Notes under the pieces: model-generated
Database searches by the model: none
What the model saw: only the letters and a program-made list of their open reading frames with translations
What the model was told of the DNA's origin: nothing
Assembly (NCBI GenBank): GCA_021821085.1
Contig: JAKACV010000003.1
Coordinates: forward strand, 1 to 64,000
Direction: 5' to 3'
From: Bacillota bacterium
GTDB taxonomy: Bacteria; Bacillota; Bacilli; Alicyclobacillales; SLC66
Length of the DNA stretch: 64,000 nt
Made by a program: the position numbers and the translations under genes
Shown: piece by piece, positions 62,912 to 64,000 of the stretch
Layout: each line of letters starts with the position of its first letter
How positions within the stretch are numbered: position 1 is the stretch's first letter

Positions 62912-64000
62912 TTAAAACAACTGCGTCACATCCAAATATGTTCGCACTACAGTGAGCGCGATAATCACAACAAAGCCAATTGCATGAACGAGGTACTCCT
63001 TGCGCGGATCAATCGGACGACCACGAACAAATTCAACAAGTAAAAATAACAATCGACTCCCATCAAGCGGGGGAATTGGCAACAAATTGAGAATCGCCAA
63101 GTTGAGACTCAAGAGAGCAGTCAAATTCACCAAATTGAGCATTCCCAATTGCGCTTGCTGTCCGATAATCGCCACGATTTTTACAGGACCTGCCGAATCC
63201 TTTACAAATGCATTGCGATGAGTAAAGAGCGTGCCAAAACTGTTGTAAATCAGCTGCGAGTAGACGGCGGTTTGCTTAACTCCTCCAACGGTGGCCGGAA
63301 TCACCCCGTGTGTCACAATTGGCGAGATGCCAATGAAGCCAATTCCACTTTTGCGCTCACGAGGTGTGACCGTCAATATTTTTTGCGCGCCGCCTCGTAA
63401 CACAGAGACCGCCAAGTGATCTTTAGGATGTTGTTGAATGTCTCCTACAAGTTGCGACCAATTCGTCACTGGCTGACCATCGACACGTTCAATCACGTCA
63501 CCAGTCTGAATTCCAGCCCTTGCCGCTGGTGATCCCGGCATAACAGAGGCTACTTGTGGCGGATTGGTCACAACACCGATAGACCCAAGAACAATAGCAA
63601 ACAGCACCATCGCCAATAGGACATTCATAAGCGGCCCTGCCAAAATAATCAACATTCGAGCAAGCAATGGTTTTTGTGACATCTGACGATCCGGCGGAGC
63701 AAGGGCAATGCGATCCTTCCCGTTGATAAGAAAAGCGCGCCGGGCAATTGGAAACTCACGAAATCCATCAGGAAGTTCAAGCGCCATTTTATACAATTTG
63801 GCCATATCGACAAACATCAACTTTCCTGTCAATCCATCCGGCACATCATCAGGATCGCCAATCTCCGTAATGGCTCCTTCATCGTTTAGATGAACAGCGA
63901 TTGTTTCTCCTAACTTAAAGAATTGGTCTTGTGGCATATCTCCAGCCAACTGGACATAACCACCAAGCGGAAAGAGCCGAATTGAATATTCGGTCTCACC
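62912..64000 (-). CDS. rseP: Site-2 protease RseP (RasP), N-terminus beyond the window
   Basis: Intramembrane zinc metalloprotease that cuts membrane-bound regulators such as anti-sigma factors. The frame is open to the edge, and codons up to 64000 read GETEYSIRLFPLGGYVQLAG, so the protein continues upstream; the HExxH active site lies outside. Visible are a membrane segment (LLARMLIILAGPLMNVLLAM), a PDZ domain (GSPAARAGIQTGDVIERVDG) and the second metal motif NLLPIPPLDGSRLL. In B. subtilis proS separates rasP from polC; here only 38 bases do. Confidence 0.95.
   Translation of the reverse strand, partial: GETEYSIRLFPLGGYVQLAGDMPQDQFFKLGETIAVHLNDEGAITEIGDPDDVPDGLTGKLMFVDMAKLYKMALELPDGFREFPIARRAFLINGKDRIALAPPDRQMSQKPLLARMLIILAGPLMNVLLAMVLFAIVLGSIGVVTNPPQVASVMPGSPAARAGIQTGDVIERVDGQPVTNWSQLVGDIQQHPKDHLAVSVLRGGAQKILTVTPRERKSGIGFIGISPIVTHGVIPATVGGVKQTAVYSQLIYNSFGTLFTHRNAFVKDSAGPVKIVAIIGQQAQLGMLNLVNLTALLSLNLAILNLLPIPPLDGSRLLFLLVEFVRGRPIDPRKEYLVHAIGFVVIIALTVVRTYLDVTQLF

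Overview
The window looks like the core chromosome of an endospore-forming, Gram-positive Bacillales bacterium, most likely a relative of Alicyclobacillus. That placement is inferred from gene content and order; no rRNA is present to settle it. Evidence for sporulation: CotE, both dipicolinate synthase subunits, SpoIIIE/FtsK, YlzJ and a family of YheC/YheD ATP-grasp spore proteins. Evidence for low-GC Gram-positive ancestry: PolC-type DNA polymerase, RNase Y, RNase J, TepA, YlxQ/YlxR, a CGAAC-type LexA box and frequent GTG/TTG starts. Nearly all genes lie on the minus strand.

Layout. 1-1750 is an accessory edge: the first codons of an IS3-type transposase at the border, a 41-codon ORF, an orphan MazF/PemK-type toxin gene, a probable small RNA, an IS200-type transposase remnant and another broken coding fragment. 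1758-2285 is a six-tRNA array (transcribed Trp, His, Gln, Lys, Leu, Pro); 3588-3750 holds tRNA-Thr and tRNA-Tyr; tagO lies between them on the plus strand. 3910-11112 is hfq-miaA-mutL-mutS-miaB (RNA modification and mismatch repair). 11252-11442 folds as a 6S RNA. 11488-17640 is a five-gene operon of four divergent YheC/YheD ATP-grasp proteins plus an ATP-grasp-like/amidoligase fusion, directly downstream of cotE. This is the most unusual part of the window.

18475-32492 follows the conserved Bacillus order with insertions: M19 dipeptidase, ymdB, rny, recX, recA (LexA box upstream), a DEAD-box helicase, cinA, pgsA, rimO, yajQ, a RodZ-like gene, ymfK and a BMP-like lipoprotein. 33048-44065 holds spoIIIE/ftsK, ylzJ, tepA, rnjB, dapA, dapG, asd and spoVFB-spoVFA. 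Here lysine/diaminopimelate precursors and the two dipicolinate synthase subunits sit together, so aspartate can be carried to spore dipicolinic acid by neighbouring genes. 44215-49855 holds dut, an M16 peptidase, ylxY, pnp and rpsO.

50055-58381 is the translation/transcription operon rimP-nusA-ylxR-ylxQ-infB-rbfA-nrnA-truB-ribF, read from a strong promoter at 58495-58523 through a leader hairpin that may act as an attenuator. polC and the 5'-truncated rseP fill the right end. No CRISPR array, rRNA or prophage was seen.
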